Source: Urechis unicinctus (lineage: Eukaryota; Annelida; Polychaeta; Xenopneusta; Urechidae). Taken from it: a DNA stretch of 64,000 bases. Under the pieces are notes generated by a model. It searched no databases. It saw only the letters and a list, made by a program, of their open reading frames with translations, and was not told the DNA's origin. Both the position numbers and the translations under genes were made by a program. The DNA lies in the NCBI GenBank assembly GCA_034190875.2, contig CM067353.1:39478073-39542072 (forward strand), given 5' to 3'. The stretch's first letter is position 1; each line of letters starts with the position of its first letter. Below are positions 51,130 to 64,000 of this stretch, piece after piece.

Positions 51130-51719
51130 ATAAGAGAATGGTTTGTAATTTCAACTTTTACGCTCTTAGTGAGGATATCCCTCTTTACTTTTCCTTAAAG
51201 GCGAAATATTGCTAAAGACTGTAACTACAAATCATTGGTGTACAAAGAACTTCAACTTTAAAGCGTCCAAGAACATGCTGGTAAGCTGCTGCTTAATGAA
51301 AGCAATCTTAAAACCATTGAGCCAATGTTAGTTGTTATTGATTATATGAAATTGATTTACATGTAATGGCCAGCACACCTGCCGGAACTACATGTGGCGT
51401 ACACATTTTAGTGCCTATCGGGCAACAAATGCAGGTCTTACGACAAGTCCAATGGGGAACGCTGCTTTGATCAATAAATCGATGTAGGATATTCTATTAC
51501 GATGTTTTTTTCCGGGTGCGTCCGTAATGTGTACGGCATAATGGGAAAAAAGTATTCTGCTTGATCAAATTACTGCTGTATATTATTGCTACAGCTTAAA
51601 ACGGTGATAAGCCGGATGTTGAAATGGTACATATGTATGCGTAGGCAATAACCTCAATGTTTGCTATCACTTAATTAATGTAGCTACATACGTCTGGATA
51701 TTAAGTGTAAAAGTCATAT

Positions 51720-51750
51720 GTGTGCGCGCGAGCGTGCGTGTGCATATCTT

Positions 51751-51838
<88 letters not shown>

Positions 51839-51935
51839 GGTGGGTGGTAGTGCGTGTGTGTTAATGTGTGCATGTGTGTATTTGCGTGTCTCTCTCTCTG
51901 TGCGTGTGTGTGCATGTGCGTGCGCGTGTGTGTGT

Positions 51936-52024
<89 letters not shown>

Positions 52025-52040
52025 GTGTGTGTGTGTGCGA
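51720..52040. repeat. Expanded (TG)n tracts, unit 2
   Basis: Two long pure TG runs (about 51752-51834 and 51934-52019) at the site of the shorter interrupted repeat of unit 1. They account for about 100 bases of unit length difference. Such alternating tracts can adopt Z-DNA. Confidence 0.95.
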
Positions 52041-53089
52041 GCCCGTCAGTTTGGGGCCGGCGCTAGTGAGTGTATGTGTCTGTGTTAATGCTGAGGGCAT
52101 GACAGCCTCCGTAACCATTATTGTTTCATTAGCTGGGGACACTATCAGGAAAACGTGTGATTGACTTGTCTAGAGTGCAACCGTTACAGAGATGATGCAG
52201 TGCTATTGGCTAAGTGAGAACACTATCTTGCGGCAGCTGGGTGTCAGGCCGCTCCAGAACCAAATCGTCTCGGACTAAAGCACGTGTTTGTCCACCCCAC
52301 AAATGGTCTAGCACAGGCTCTTCAGGTTATGTGACAAAACGATAATCTTGTAGGGACCACACAAAGTCAGTCGCACGATGGCGGTCACCTTCGAGCTCAC
52401 CTGGCTGGTTGAGGTAGCTTACACAAGCACCACAGGAAAGGTTTTATTCCGTTGGCCCGACAATGTGTCCTGAAAGCAGAGAAGCTGTGTGTTGACATTT
52501 TTGTTAAGTACTTGGGGTGGTCAGGGTGCTTTTTATCTAATTATTCCTAAGAAGTTAGCATAATCGCTTAGTCTTAGTAAGGAGTACCATATATATCCAC
52601 CTAGAATGTTTATATTTGAAGAGCCCCAATAATGAAGGTATTGCCATAAACATGAGCGTGTATGGCATGTGATGCTTTATAAATATCAGCTAACATGCCA
52701 CTACCATTAAATATTTCCTGGCATTACAAACACCGTCATTATCTATATCATACCTTCTTTAGTGCTTAACCATAATATGTAACTTGATCAGGAAGCCATC
52801 CATCACACATCTGACTGCAATGAGTAATTCCTGTTACGAAAATGGTTTTACCTTAACAATCGGCGTTTTTACTGACATTCGAATGAGCACATTCATGCTC
52901 TGCTTCTTAAGGAGGCCATTCTACACTTAAGGAGGCCATTCTACACTTCTTAGCCATTTATTGAACATACAAAGAGGTATTCAGCTCTAATAAATATGTT
53001 CCATCCACTACACATCAATAACACACATTGCTTTCCTCCTTATGCTCTGCAAGAGAATCGCAATAGTGTTAATCGCATATCCACGTCAT
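52041..53089. other. Spacer downstream of FUT-A, unit 2
   Basis: Near-identical to 41217-42291 apart from a 23-base gap near 52483. It includes the tandem 21-bp repeat and the FUT-A AATAAA at 52957-52962. Confidence 0.5.
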
Positions 53090-54347
53090 TTACAGCTGTA
53101 TTCCATCAAAACTCCCGCGGAAGTAATCCCGGGGTGTAACACAACGACGCTCTTCGCCCCAGAATTCGGAAATGTTAGGAACATTACTTCTCTCGTGTCT
53201 GTGATCGTGGAGATATTGACAAATGAGACATGGAGGTCGCAAGTTAGAAGATGACGGGTCACCAGGATGTATACATCGTACAGCGTTCTTTCTCATGATG
53301 TATTCGCTAAACAAACTGTCATTTCTGTCCAGTTCCCACAGGAATGCTGCCAGTTCTTTGGGTGATTTGAAATCTTTTACATCCAAGTATGTTTTTTCTG
53401 GAAGATGCGATTTGTAATCTATACCTCCTAAGACGATAGGTATTGTACTGATCGGTTTCTGATATATTCGCCAGAGCTTCTCTGTGACATACCCTTCGCA
53501 TATGCTGTTCTCAAAAGAGAGGTAGAATTTGTAATCCCTGTCCAGTACAGTGTGGTCACAATCAGACATATTGCCCCTTTTGCCACAAGTGTGGTTTCCA
53601 CAACTCCCCCATACATCCACTTGTATATACTTACCCAACTCTTGAGCATATAACTCCCGCTTTGATTGCGTGGAACAGTGGCTGACAAACCATGCTACCT
53701 TGTGTGTCTTACCGATAGCATAATTATCATGACTTACTTTCTGAATTTTTGTCTCATCAATGTGACACACATAATGACTAGATAAAATAGGAATGTCTTG
53801 AGTCCATAGCAAATGTCGATGTTAGATTAAAAGCACCCTCAAATGGTTTCCTCTGTCTACTCGTTTGAAACCGTGTCTGTGGAGGTGCCTCAATGTCTAG
53901 GAATAGCCATATTTGACGAGGTAGTCGGAATATTGGCATGTCATGGCCTTTGATTAGCCGACCATGGAATAAAATGACGTCACTCCGGTTGTACTCCTGT
54001 CGATCATACAGAAGTTCACATGCTTGCTCTCCTCTATTGGGGCATTGGTCAAGATTCCAGTGTTTGGTACCGTCAAAAGTCCACGGTAAGATACGAATCG
54101 TATCATTAGATGCAACTTCTGTGAATGAGGACCTGTTGGTTTCCAAAGATTCATATCGATGGTATGTGTCGAAAACTGCGGCCGAATTTTGAATGCGCAC
54201 CTTCATATGTTTGTTAAATGTAAGCTTTGGCACAGAAACGAACACACCCATACAGGTGACCACAAGTGCGACCAGAATGCATTTTACATGGGGTCCATCC
54301 GCTGTTAACTTGAAACCAGAAAAACAACTATGAGGTCCCACCGCCAT
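53090..54347 (-). pseudogene. FUT-A copy 2, GT10 fucosyltransferase with 1-nt insertion
   Basis: Near-identical to FUT-A copies 1 and 3. The span from the MAVGPHSC methionine to the stop is 1258 nt, one more than 418 residues plus stop require. The extra base lies at about 53793-53797, where the minus strand reads GACTCAAGACATT and copy 3 reads GACTCCGACATT. MDSDIP becomes MDSRHS and the frame ends a few codons later. The downstream frame (53090-53812) holds the whole donor-binding half, with FENSICEGYVTEKLWR and the C-terminal Cys motif intact. The site of the copy 1 lesion is normal here. Confidence 0.85.
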
Positions 54348-54850
54348 TCTAATGGTTTGAAAGGCGTTAGTTTGTTTAATGTGGTATATTGGAATAGTAA
54401 ACAACAACGAACACTGTTGTTTTACTGTGGACGTTATATTGGTATGACATACATGCACATCACATACCGCGTATACAACGCTAATATTGATAGATATTGA
54501 TTACATGCAATAGTCTTTTGTGACAACTATTATCTATTATTTTGTTGGTTTTTACTGCCTTCCACATGCCCTGGAGCACCGTGCAATTACAGATAGTAAA
54601 TCTGATCCCGAAGATGTAAAACCACCTTATTTATTTCTCCACCTCGTGGACCAAAAGAGTAAAAACCGCAAACAAGAGTGTGGTATATAAATTGACAAAC
54701 AACCACAATTAGCGGATCCGCAATACGGTAAGTGGGCGATAATTAAAGCACTAATGCCAACGAATACATTTCTAAACACTGGGTAATACATAGAAGCTAA
54801 ATCGTATTTTATTCATGAATACAAAACAAAACAACTGAAATAACTTACAC
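54348..54850. other. FUT-A upstream region, unit 2
   Basis: Near-identical to 43547-44050. The FUT-A frame is open upstream to 54458. Confidence 0.45.
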
Positions 54851-55090
54851 TGTTATTATCAGCGTTTTACTTGCCGGGTTATTCCGTCTTTGCCCAGGAA
54901 GGTTGTTATGAACAGAACCACTGGCCAGTCGTTGCGATGAAGGTCCTTTTCTTTTAAGAGAACAACGTTACCTAGTTCGACTTTTCTGTCAGGGTCAATC
55001 CACTTGCGTCTCTCTTGCAGGGAAGTTAGATACTCTGAGCTCCACCTCCTCTAGAATATGTCCTCAAGAACCTTGCACCCGCCTGCATTG
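54851..55090 (-). mobile_element. BEL/Pao C-terminal fragment, unit 2
   Basis: Same DUF5641-type fragment as in units 1 and 3. The FYRRW Tyr codon of unit 3 (Trp in unit 1) is a TAG here. The remaining domain (RRKWIDPDRKVELGN, VLLKEKDLHRNDW, LGKDGIT) is uninterrupted. Confidence 0.7.
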
Positions 55091-56085
55091 AGCTAGGCTG
55101 ATGTCCTTGCTGTCAGTGACATTCGAGAAAACAACTTCTCTTGTTTTTTTTGTGTAAGAATTATGAGAGGAGTTAGTATCTGCGGGTCGTCTGGGTCCGT
55201 TTAGACTGGAATCAAAAGAGTCAATGCCTAGGGATCAGCTTGAGGTATTCCTTGAGTGGCTGCGAGAGAAAGATGTGCAGGATTTCGGCTGCAGCGACCA
55301 GGAACAGCCCCCTCCTATCTCCGGCGAGCTACCACACCAATGGCTAGTAGATTGCTAAGAAGTCCTCACCGTCTACAGGTTCAAGGACCCAATGCTCAAG
55401 AAGTTTGAAAACGGTCGTCTGTCTCCGTTTCAACAACGTTCTGTGTTAATTGACCAGAAGAGCAACGCCGGAAGTGGGAAGAGTTCTTGGAGAAATGGCA
55501 ACCGACTCATATGGTGCTTGCTTGCGTGACGAATCCAAATAAGAGACCAGAATTTGCCATCCATCTGGATCGACCCAAGCAGCACTTCCCCCTCCACTAA
55601 TCTATCATCCAAAAATATATCTGCCTGTAAAATGAACCAACCAATATCCCAGGCGGTGGATGTGAAGTGTTCGTATTGAATTATGTGGTGGGTGTCCTCC
55701 TGTCTGAGATTGGAGCCACAGTGTCCCTGCCCGTCGAAGTTAGTGGCGTTATGGATAAGCAAATATCGTACACAGCTGTCAATGGCTCACCATATCCAAC
55801 CCACGAAAAGTATGGATAGTTGACGACTTCCTGAAATTGGTCAACTTTGCATATCTTATGGTGTCTAGTGTCGAATACATGGAGCAGCTGATCCGAGTCA
55901 CCATACTTCCGGGTCGTCCCGACGAGGACCTACCACATAAGACGTCCCCGCTCGCCGATTAAACATTCACCTCCGACAACGATGATATAGTAACCAAGCT
56001 TGTGAGATATAAAAAGATTTACGCCCGCAAAAGTAGATAAGTGGCAGTGCTCATACAGGTGAAGGATGGGGTGAAACTTTGGGAG
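55091..56085. other. Duplicated segment of unknown origin, unit 2
   Basis: Near-identical to 44291-45250. The plus strand from about 55225 reads as former coding sequence for about 90 codons with one stop (QLEVFLEWLREKDVQDF onward). A minus-strand frame at 55430-55762 overlaps. No family recognised. Confidence 0.45.
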
Positions 56086-56250
56086 GAGTAGAATGGTAAG
56101 TGTGGTATGTGTGATGAATCTGTACTGTGGGACAATTACGAACGCATTGATGAGCAGCAGTTGACACTGGACAGATTAGACTACAGTCTACCTTGCAAGC
56201 TGGAAAACGTTGGGATAGTCTGCTGCGGATGTTATAGGAAGAGGGGGTTG
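56086..56250 (+). pseudogene. HNH/Endo VII-like zinc-knuckle remnant, unit 2
   Basis: Encodes KCGMCDESVLWDNYERIDEQ, then LTLDRLDYSLPCKLENVGIV and CCGCYRKR: CxxC, LDR, N, CxxC. Here the frame is open through the whole domain. The expected His is Cys (PCKL), and a TAG stands directly upstream of the NGKC residues. Downstream the frame runs into the TG repeat. Probably a non-functional relic. Confidence 0.5.
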
Positions 56251-56427
56251 TCTAACATACACAGGCACCGCGCGTGTTCCAGACGCAGATACTCACTGCG
56301 CAAATCCTTGCATGGCAAGGTTACTAACTATATACATGCCGTCCAGACGTGCTCCACAAGCGTGGGCCCAAACTTGGCACACGTGGTTACTCAATGCGTA
56401 CACATGTATTTACTCACCACGCACGTG

Positions 56428-56453
56428 GGTGTGTGTGTATGTGTTTGTGTGTG

Positions 56454-56494
<41 letters not shown>

Positions 56495-56515
56495 TTGTGC
56501 GTGTCTGTGTGTGGA
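56428..56515. repeat. (TG)n microsatellite, unit 2 right side
   Basis: Purer and longer than the unit 1 counterpart. It is followed by a single CACATGTGGTTACTCCCC element instead of three. Confidence 0.9.
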
Positions 56516-57871
<1,356 letters not shown>

Positions 57872-58205
57872 GGCAACCAATAATTTGCTTACAGGTGCAA
57901 CTCATTTGCTATACCATTGTGGTCAATGAATCGTAACCTGAATATAATATACCGGTCCATTTTTACATGTAGAGACCGCTGTAAGATGTTGGACCCGAGC
58001 ACAAAACGATAGAATCCAATTACTCACGAGCATACGTCTGTTGCTGTTAATATGGCACATATCTGCAATCGTCCCGTGACAAAGAGCTTCAAGGATCAAA
58101 ATGTACGAAGCCAAACAATGATTCACTAAACTCAAATGCAAATCTATATGGTGTCTTATATCACACCTACTGAATTGTATGACGATTCGAGACGATAATT
58201 ATCCC

Positions 58206-59208
58206 TCAACCACTCCCAAATGTATCAAAGACACCCCGGTAATAATCCTCTGGGCTGCTACACCGCCGCTTCTCATCCCAGAAGTGAAGGACATAGGGTA
58301 CTGTCATAATCTGATTCTTGTGGCTGTGAAAGAATCTGCATAAAACACACGGGTGCGCACATGGTCGTACGACTTATCACCAGGATGTTTGCAATACACT
58401 GCGTTTTTCCTTGATATATAAGCACTAAATAACACATCATTTTTGTCTAGTTTCCACAAAAATGCAGCCAATTGTTTAGGGGATCTAAAGTCTTTTATAT
58501 CGAGGTAAGTCTTTCCTGGTAAATAAGTTTTGTTATCGAGGGAACCCATTACCACTGGCTGGGTGCTGCCTGGGTTAAGCATAATACGCCATAGCTCCTC
58601 TGTCACATACTCCTCGCCATGGAGCTTAAATGCTCCCACTTTCTCAAATTGACGAATCATGTTCGATGCTTTGCTATCATTGGTATATTCGAGTCCTTGG
58701 TGATGGTTGAGGTTAAATTAAACATATTCCGAATGTGTGTCATGGATACATTCCTTGTCCAGATGTGCGGGGGTGCTTGATCCTCATAAAACACCCATTT
58801 TTGATAGGAAAATCGAAACATAGGTAAATCAGTCGGATCGATGTTGTCAGCGTGGAAGACGATCACCTCGCTGCTGTTGTAGTCTTATCTATCTACGGTA
58901 TGATGGCAAGCCTTATCACCTTGTAACATGCATGAATGACTTGTGTCCTCGCCACTCTCCAAGTCACTGGCATTCCCTCTTATCCATGATAGAATGCATA
59001 TCACATTCCCTGATAGCTTAGGTTAGTAGGTGTGGTAAACCATTTTTACAAAATCCTGGTAAGGAATTTTAGCCGGGCTTCCGGGGGTTCCGTTGTCACA
59101 TGGGTTATTTGTTTCACGTAGTACGTTCACATAAAGGCAAGTTACAATAATGCCAGGTAATAAACGCATAAACAGCCGCGCTGGTGCAAGTCGTCTGAGT
59201 AGGATCAT
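58206..59208 (-). pseudogene. FUT-B copy 3, decayed with internal deletion
   Basis: Third FUT-B copy. The early stop of copies 1 and 2 is absent here, because the codons after PYQDFV read on, but a frameshift then ends the frame at TAA after MVYHTY. The middle frame (58657-58866) holds FHADNIDPTDLPMFRFSYQK and FNLTSTITKDSNIP. An internal deletion of about 210 bases fuses GAFKLHG directly to EEYVTEELWR. It removes the AWFVSQC block, the DVWG region and FENSLC. The C-terminal block (FWDEKRR, ending near 58206) is still recognisable. Clearly non-functional. Confidence 0.85.
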
Positions 59209-60176
59209 CCTGAAACGGATGCGTATGACAACATTAGCAACGCATTAAACCTACAATAAGCATGTACATATTAATGTGTAGTGTAATAGGGTCGTGATAC
59301 ATAATGAGGACTGCAGAACTAACTGTGTTGATGCGGAGGGCGATGTGTATAGGTAAACAGTTCGGTAAGCGAGTAAATAAATGAATACAGCCATTTCGGT
59401 TTTATAACAAACATTGTAACAATTGGATACGCACAGCAGGATTATAATTCATTAGACGGGGTAAATCAATCTGCCCATGCCATGACGGATTATGCCTCTC
59501 TCACAGGTGTCTGCAAGCTAGCCGTTGGATAATACTGTGGCTGTGTGGTATGGAGACTTCTTCATTAATGCCTAGTCGGTTACCTCTGATTTCGACCCAT
59601 TTGCAAGCTAACTATATGTTACATTACAGCTGGAATATTTATGATTCACATCACTTCCACTATCGTTCAGTAAAAATTTACTCTGTTTATATCTTTGTGT
59701 TAAAAAAAGCAAAGGGTTCTACATCACAGAGCTAAACTGTTTCGGTTGGTTATCGTGGATTTACATCAAGCACATATAGAAGAGGATATACGAGATCCTA
59801 GTTAATTAGGATATGACTATGTTGAATAATTCAAGACCTTTTAACTGAAATAGAATAATCGATCCATCTGTCTATTTGATTAATTACACACGTCGTCATT
59901 ATTTCAAGTTGGCGTTTATATATCCACAATGCAATGGTATAACCAGGATCACTGCTACCTCGAAGTTGGAAGTAAATGTGATAACACTGAAGATTGGTTT
60001 TTACGACATACAGGCAGTTAAAACGCGCAGAGCTGGAAATAATTATACCCTAGGAAAGTCTTAGCTGACTAGCCAATGCGATTTCATCATCTTGCTTACC
60101 ATGTAAAACCACCTGAGTTCCATAATTTTGAGCTGTTCCACTAATTTGTAAACTTTGCCTAGCTCAATTACAAAAG
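59209..60176. other. FUT-B upstream region, unit 3
   Basis: Near-identical to 50029-50997. The frame at 59550-59735 is cut by a TAA that is GAA in units 1 and 2. Confidence 0.45.
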
Positions 60177-60308
60177 ATGAAAAGGATCACTTACTTGATT
60201 ATCCTTACTTTTTTCGGCTCTGACATCAATCACTGCATGTACGCAAATGGCAACATCTGTGTACCAAAAGAAGATGCTTGTACATTATACCATATTCCTT
60301 GTATCTAA
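60177..60308 (+). CDS. Candidate small secreted Cys-containing peptide, copy 3
   Basis: Intact 43-codon frame as at 40303, with Ile instead of Val at 17 and Ala at 34. Signal-peptide-like N-terminus and Cys at 20, 28, 35 and 42. Same caveats as copy 1. Confidence 0.25.
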   Translation: MKRITYLIILTFFGSDINHCMYANGNICVPKEDACTLYHIPCI

Positions 60309-60900
60309 ATAAGAGAATGGTTTGTAATTTCAACTTTTACGCTATTAGTGAGGATATCCCTCTTTACTTTTCCTCAAAGGCGAAATATTGCCAAAGACTG
60401 TAACTACAAATCATTGGTGTACAAAGAACTTCAACTTTAAAGCGTCCAAGAACATGCTGGTAAGCTGCTGCTTAATGAAAGCAATCTTAAAACCATTGAG
60501 CCAATGTTAGTTGTTATTGATTATATGAAATTGATTTACATGTAATGGCCAGCACACCTGCCGGAACTACATGTGGCGCACACATTTTAGTGCCTATCGG
60601 GCAACAAATGCAGGTCTTAAGACAAGCCCAATGGGGAACGCTGCTTTGATCAATAAATCGATGTAGGATATTGTATTACGATGTTTTTTCCGGGTGCGTC
60701 CGTAATGTGTACGGCATTATTGGAAAAAATGTATTCTGCTTGATCAAATTACTGCTGTATATTATTGCTACAGCTTAAAACGGTGATAAGCCGGATGTTG
60801 AAATGGTACATATGTATGCGTAGGCAATAACCTCAATGTTTGCTATCACTTAATTAATGTAACTACATACGTCTGGATATTAAGTGTAAAAGTCATATGT

Positions 60901-60931
60901 GTGCGCGCGAGCGTGCGTGTGCGTATCTTTA

Positions 60932-60995
<64 letters not shown>

Positions 60996-61130
60996 GGTTG
61001 GTGGTAGTGCGTGTGTGTTAATGTGTGCATGTGTGTATTTGCGTGTCTCTCTCTGTGCGTGTGTGTGCATGTGCGTGCGCGCGTGTTTATGTGTGTGTGT
61101 ATGTGTGTGTATGTGTGCTGTGTGTTGCCA
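60901..61130. repeat. (TG)n-rich tract, unit 3, with adjoining deletion
   Basis: Pure TG at 60933-60991, then an imperfect tract to 61126. It joins directly to GTGTTAAGTACTTGGGG, whereas units 1 and 2 have about 480-500 more bases there. The deletion endpoint lies in or beside the TG tract. Confidence 0.9.
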
Positions 61131-61762
61131 TTTGTGTTAAGTACTTGGGGTGGTCAGGGTGCTTTTTATCTAATTATTCCTACGAAGTTAGCATAATCGC
61201 TTAGTCTTAGTAAGGAGTACCATATATATCCACCTAGAATGTTTATATTTGAAGAGCCCCAATAATGAAGGTATTGCCATAAACATGAGCGTGTATGGCA
61301 TGTGATGCTTTATAAATATCAGCTAACATGCCACTACCATTAAATATTTCCTGGCATTACAAACACCGTCATTATCTATATATATACCTTCTTCAGTGCT
61401 TAACCATAATATGTAACTTGATCAGGAAGCATTATCTATATCATAATATGTAACTTGATCAGGAAGCCATCCATCACACATCTGACTGCAATGAGTAATT
61501 CCTGTTACGAAAATGGTTTTACCTTAACAATCGGCGTTTTTACTGACATTCGAATGAGCACATTCATGCTCTGCTTCTTAAGGAGGCCATTCTACACTTA
61601 GGAGGCCATTCTACTACACTTCTTAGCCATTTATTGAACATACAAAGAGGTATTCAGCTCTAATAAATTTGTTCCATCCACTACACATCAATAACACACA
61701 TTGCTTTCCTCCTTATACTCTGCAAGAGAATCGCAATAGTGTTAATCGCATATCCACGTCAT
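61131..61762. other. Spacer downstream of FUT-A, unit 3
   Basis: Matches 41700-42291. A unit-3-specific partial duplication of about 55 bases (TAATATGTAACTTGATCAGGAAGC appearing twice, 61408-61465, with a nearby ATTATCTATAT) is present. The FUT-A AATAAA is at 61630-61635. Confidence 0.5.
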
Positions 61763-63020
61763 TTACAGCTGTATTCCATCAAAACTCCCGCGGAAGTAAT
61801 CCCGGGGTGTAACACAACGACGCTCTTCGCCCCAGAATTCGGAAATGTTAGGAACATTACTTCTCTCGTGTCTGTGATCGTGGAGATATTGACAAATGAG
61901 ACATGGAGGTCGCAAGTTAGAAGATGACGGGTCACAAGGGTGTATACATCGTACAGCGTTCTTTCTCATGATGTATTCGCTAAACAAACTGTCATTTCTG
62001 TCCAGTTCCCACAGGAATGCTGCCAGTTCTTTGGGTGATTTGAAATCTTTTACATCCAAGTATGTTTTTTTCTGGAAGATGCGATTTGTAATCTATACCT
62101 CCTAAGACGATAGGTATTGTACTGATCGGTTTCTGATATATTCGCCAGAGCTTCTCTGTGACATACCCTTCGCATATGCTGTTCTCAAAAGAGAGTTAGA
62201 ATTTGTAATCCCTGTCCAGTACAGTGTGGTCACAATCAGACATATTGCCCCTTTTGCCACAAGTGTGGTTTCCACAACTCCCCCATACATCCACTTGTAT
62301 ATACTTACCCAACTCTTGAGCATATAACTCCCGCTTTGATTGCGTGGAACAGTGGCTGACAAACCATGCTACCTTGTGTGTCTTACCGATAGCATAATTG
62401 TCATGACTTACTTTCTGAATTTTTGTCTCATCAATGTGACACACATAAAGACTAGATAAAATGGGAATGTCGGAGTCCATAGCAAATGTCGATGTTAGAT
62501 TAAAAGCACCCTCAAATGGTTTCCTCTGTCTACTCGTTTGAAACCGTGTCTGTGGAGGTGCCTCAATGTCTAGGAATAGCCATATTTGACGAGGTAGTCG
62601 GAATATTGGCATGTCATGGCCTTTGATTAGCCGACCATGGAATAAAATGACGTCACTCCGGTTGTACTCCTGTCGATCATACAGAAGTTCACATGCTTGC
62701 TCTCCGCTATTGGGGCATTGGTCAAGATTCCAGTGTTTGGTACCGTCAAAAGTCCACGGTAAGATACGAATCGTATCATTAGATGCAACTTCTGTGAATG
62801 AGGACCTGTTGGTTTCCAAAGATTCATATCGATGGTATGTGTCGAAAACTGCGGACGAATTTTCAATGCGCACCTTCATATGTTTGTTAAATGTAAGCTT
62901 TGGCACAGAAACGAACACACCCATACAGGTGACCACAAGTGCGACCAGAATGCATTTTACATAGGGTCCATCTGCTGTTAACCTGAAACCAGAAAAACAA
63001 CTATGAGGTCCCACCGCCAT
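61763..63020 (-). pseudogene. FUT-A copy 3, GT10 fucosyltransferase with nonsense and frameshift
   Basis: The frame is open from the start through the membrane anchor, stem, acceptor-side half and AWFVSHCSTQSKRE. It then meets a TAA after LDRDYKF, just before the FENS motif (about 62196, TAC to TAA relative to copies 1 and 2). A second lesion is an extra T in the poly-T at 62065-62071 (seven T against six). The 1258-nt span fits this single insertion. The donor-binding half is therefore lost. Neither of the lesions of copies 1 and 2 is present. Confidence 0.87.
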
Positions 63021-63511
63021 TCTAATGGTTTGAAAGGCGTTTGCTTGTTTAATGTGGTATATTGGAATATTAAACAACAACGAACACTGTTGTTTTACTG
63101 TGGACGTTATATTGGTATGACATACATGCACATCACATACCGCGTATACAACGCTAATATTGATAGATATTGATTACATGCAATAGTCTTTTGTGACAAC
63201 TGTTATCTATTATTTTGTTGGTTTTTACTGCCTTCCACATGCCCTGGAGCACCGTGCAATTACAGATAGTAAATCTGATCCCGAAGATGTAAAACCACCT
63301 TATTTATTTCTCCACCTTGTGGACCAAAAGAGTAAAAACCGCAAACAAGAGTGTGGTTTATAAATTGACAAACAACCACAATTAGCGGATCCGCAATACG
63401 GTAAGTGGGCGATAATTAAAGCACTAATGCCAACGAATACATTTCTAAACATAGAAGCTAAATCGTATTTTATTCATGAATACAAAACAAAAATAACTTA
63501 CACTGTTATTA
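63021..63511. other. FUT-A upstream region, unit 3
   Basis: Near-identical to 43547-44050. The FUT-A frame stays open to 63131. Confidence 0.45.
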
Positions 63512-63750
63512 TCAGCGTTTTACTTGCCAGGTTATTCCGTCTTTGCCCAGGAAGGTTGTTATGAACAGAACCACTGGCCAGTCGTTGCGATGAAGGTCCT
63601 TTTCTTTTAAGAGAACAACGTTACCTAGTTCGACTTTTCTGTCAGGGTCAATCCACTTGCGTCTCTCTTGCAGGGACGTTAGATACTCTGAGCTCCACCT
63701 CCTGTAGAACATGTCCTCAAGAACCTTGCACCCGCCTGCATTGAGCTAGG
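63512..63750 (-). mobile_element. BEL/Pao C-terminal fragment, unit 3 (longest open copy)
   Basis: A minus-strand frame with FYRRWSSEYLTSLQERRKW, then DRKVELGNVVLLKEKDLHRN, DWPVVLFITTFLGKDG. The order and spacing match the DUF5641-type domain at the end of BEL/Pao polyproteins. The frame ends soon after GKDGIT, where the family continues. No integrase core is visible upstream. Confidence 0.75.
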
Positions 63751-64000
63751 CTGATGTCCTTGCTGTCAGTGACATTCGAGAAAACAACTTCTCTCTTTTT
63801 TTTGTGTAAGAATTATGAGAGGAGTTAGTATCTGCGGGTCGTCTGGGTCCGTTTAGACTGGAATCAAAGGAATCAGTGCCTAGGGATCAGCTTGAGATAT
63901 TCCTTGAGTGGCTGCGAGAGAAAGATGTGCAGGATTTCGGCTGCAGCGACCAGGAACAGCACCCTCCTATCTCCGGCGAGCTACCACACCAATGGCTAGT
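63751..64000. other. Start of the duplicated segment in unit 3, cut by window end
   Basis: Matches 55090-55345 of unit 2. Unit 3 therefore continues beyond the window. Confidence 0.6.

Noticed and set aside
51667..52164. Cys-Val and Thr-His rich frames
   Set aside because: Direct translation of TG/CA microsatellites. The same holds at 40971-41343, 45536-45815, 56312-56654 and 60846-61196.

Overview
This is a stretch of an AT-rich eukaryotic nuclear genome, most likely an invertebrate animal. The signs are single-coding-exon type II Golgi fucosyltransferase genes preceded by an intron acceptor, large intergenic spaces, CR1/L2-type LINE and BEL/Pao retrotransposon debris, and ten (TA)n arrays of about 70 to 465 bp. 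The lineage cannot be fixed from the sequence alone.

The only clearly intact gene is an alpha-1,3-fucosyltransferase (GT10) on the minus strand at 19175-20416, called FUT-1 here. From about 37 kb to the right edge lies a tandem array of three near-identical units. Anchor distances are 10.7 kb between units 1 and 2 and 8.7-9.2 kb between units 2 and 3. Each unit carries, all on the minus strand, a decayed fucosyltransferase (FUT-B: 38125-39334, 48868-50028, 58206-59208) and a second one (FUT-A: 42292-43546, 53090-54347, 61763-63020). Units 1 and 2 also carry, and unit 3 enters, a BEL/Pao C-terminal fragment and a further duplicated segment. In units 1 and 2 that segment contains an HNH-like zinc-knuckle remnant. 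Every FUT-A copy is broken by a different small lesion, and every FUT-B copy has stops, frameshifts or deletions plus a Glu in place of the conserved Lys of the VTEKL motif.

A diverged 'unit 0' at about 23.2-24.4 kb aligns first with 40.2-40.9 kb and then directly with 46.0-46.3 kb. The intervening 5.1 kb holding FUT-A therefore looks like an insertion, bounded by TG repeats, that predates the tandem amplification. FUT-1 appears mosaic: its donor-binding half is nearly identical to FUT-A, while its acceptor-side half is diverged and shares features with FUT-B.

The left part holds a second large structure. Positions 1-6110 are repeated at 28985-35458 in inverted orientation, except that an internal 1.9-kb module (2577-4500 and 30444-32290) has the same orientation in both copies. 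LINE reverse-transcriptase fragments occur at about 4.5, 18.2, 28.3 and 30.4 kb. The remaining intergenic DNA (6.1-19 kb, 20.6-28 kb, 35.5-37 kb) shows no gene I can recognise. Most long open frames there are (TA)n or (TG)n read as Tyr-Ile or Cys-Val repeats.
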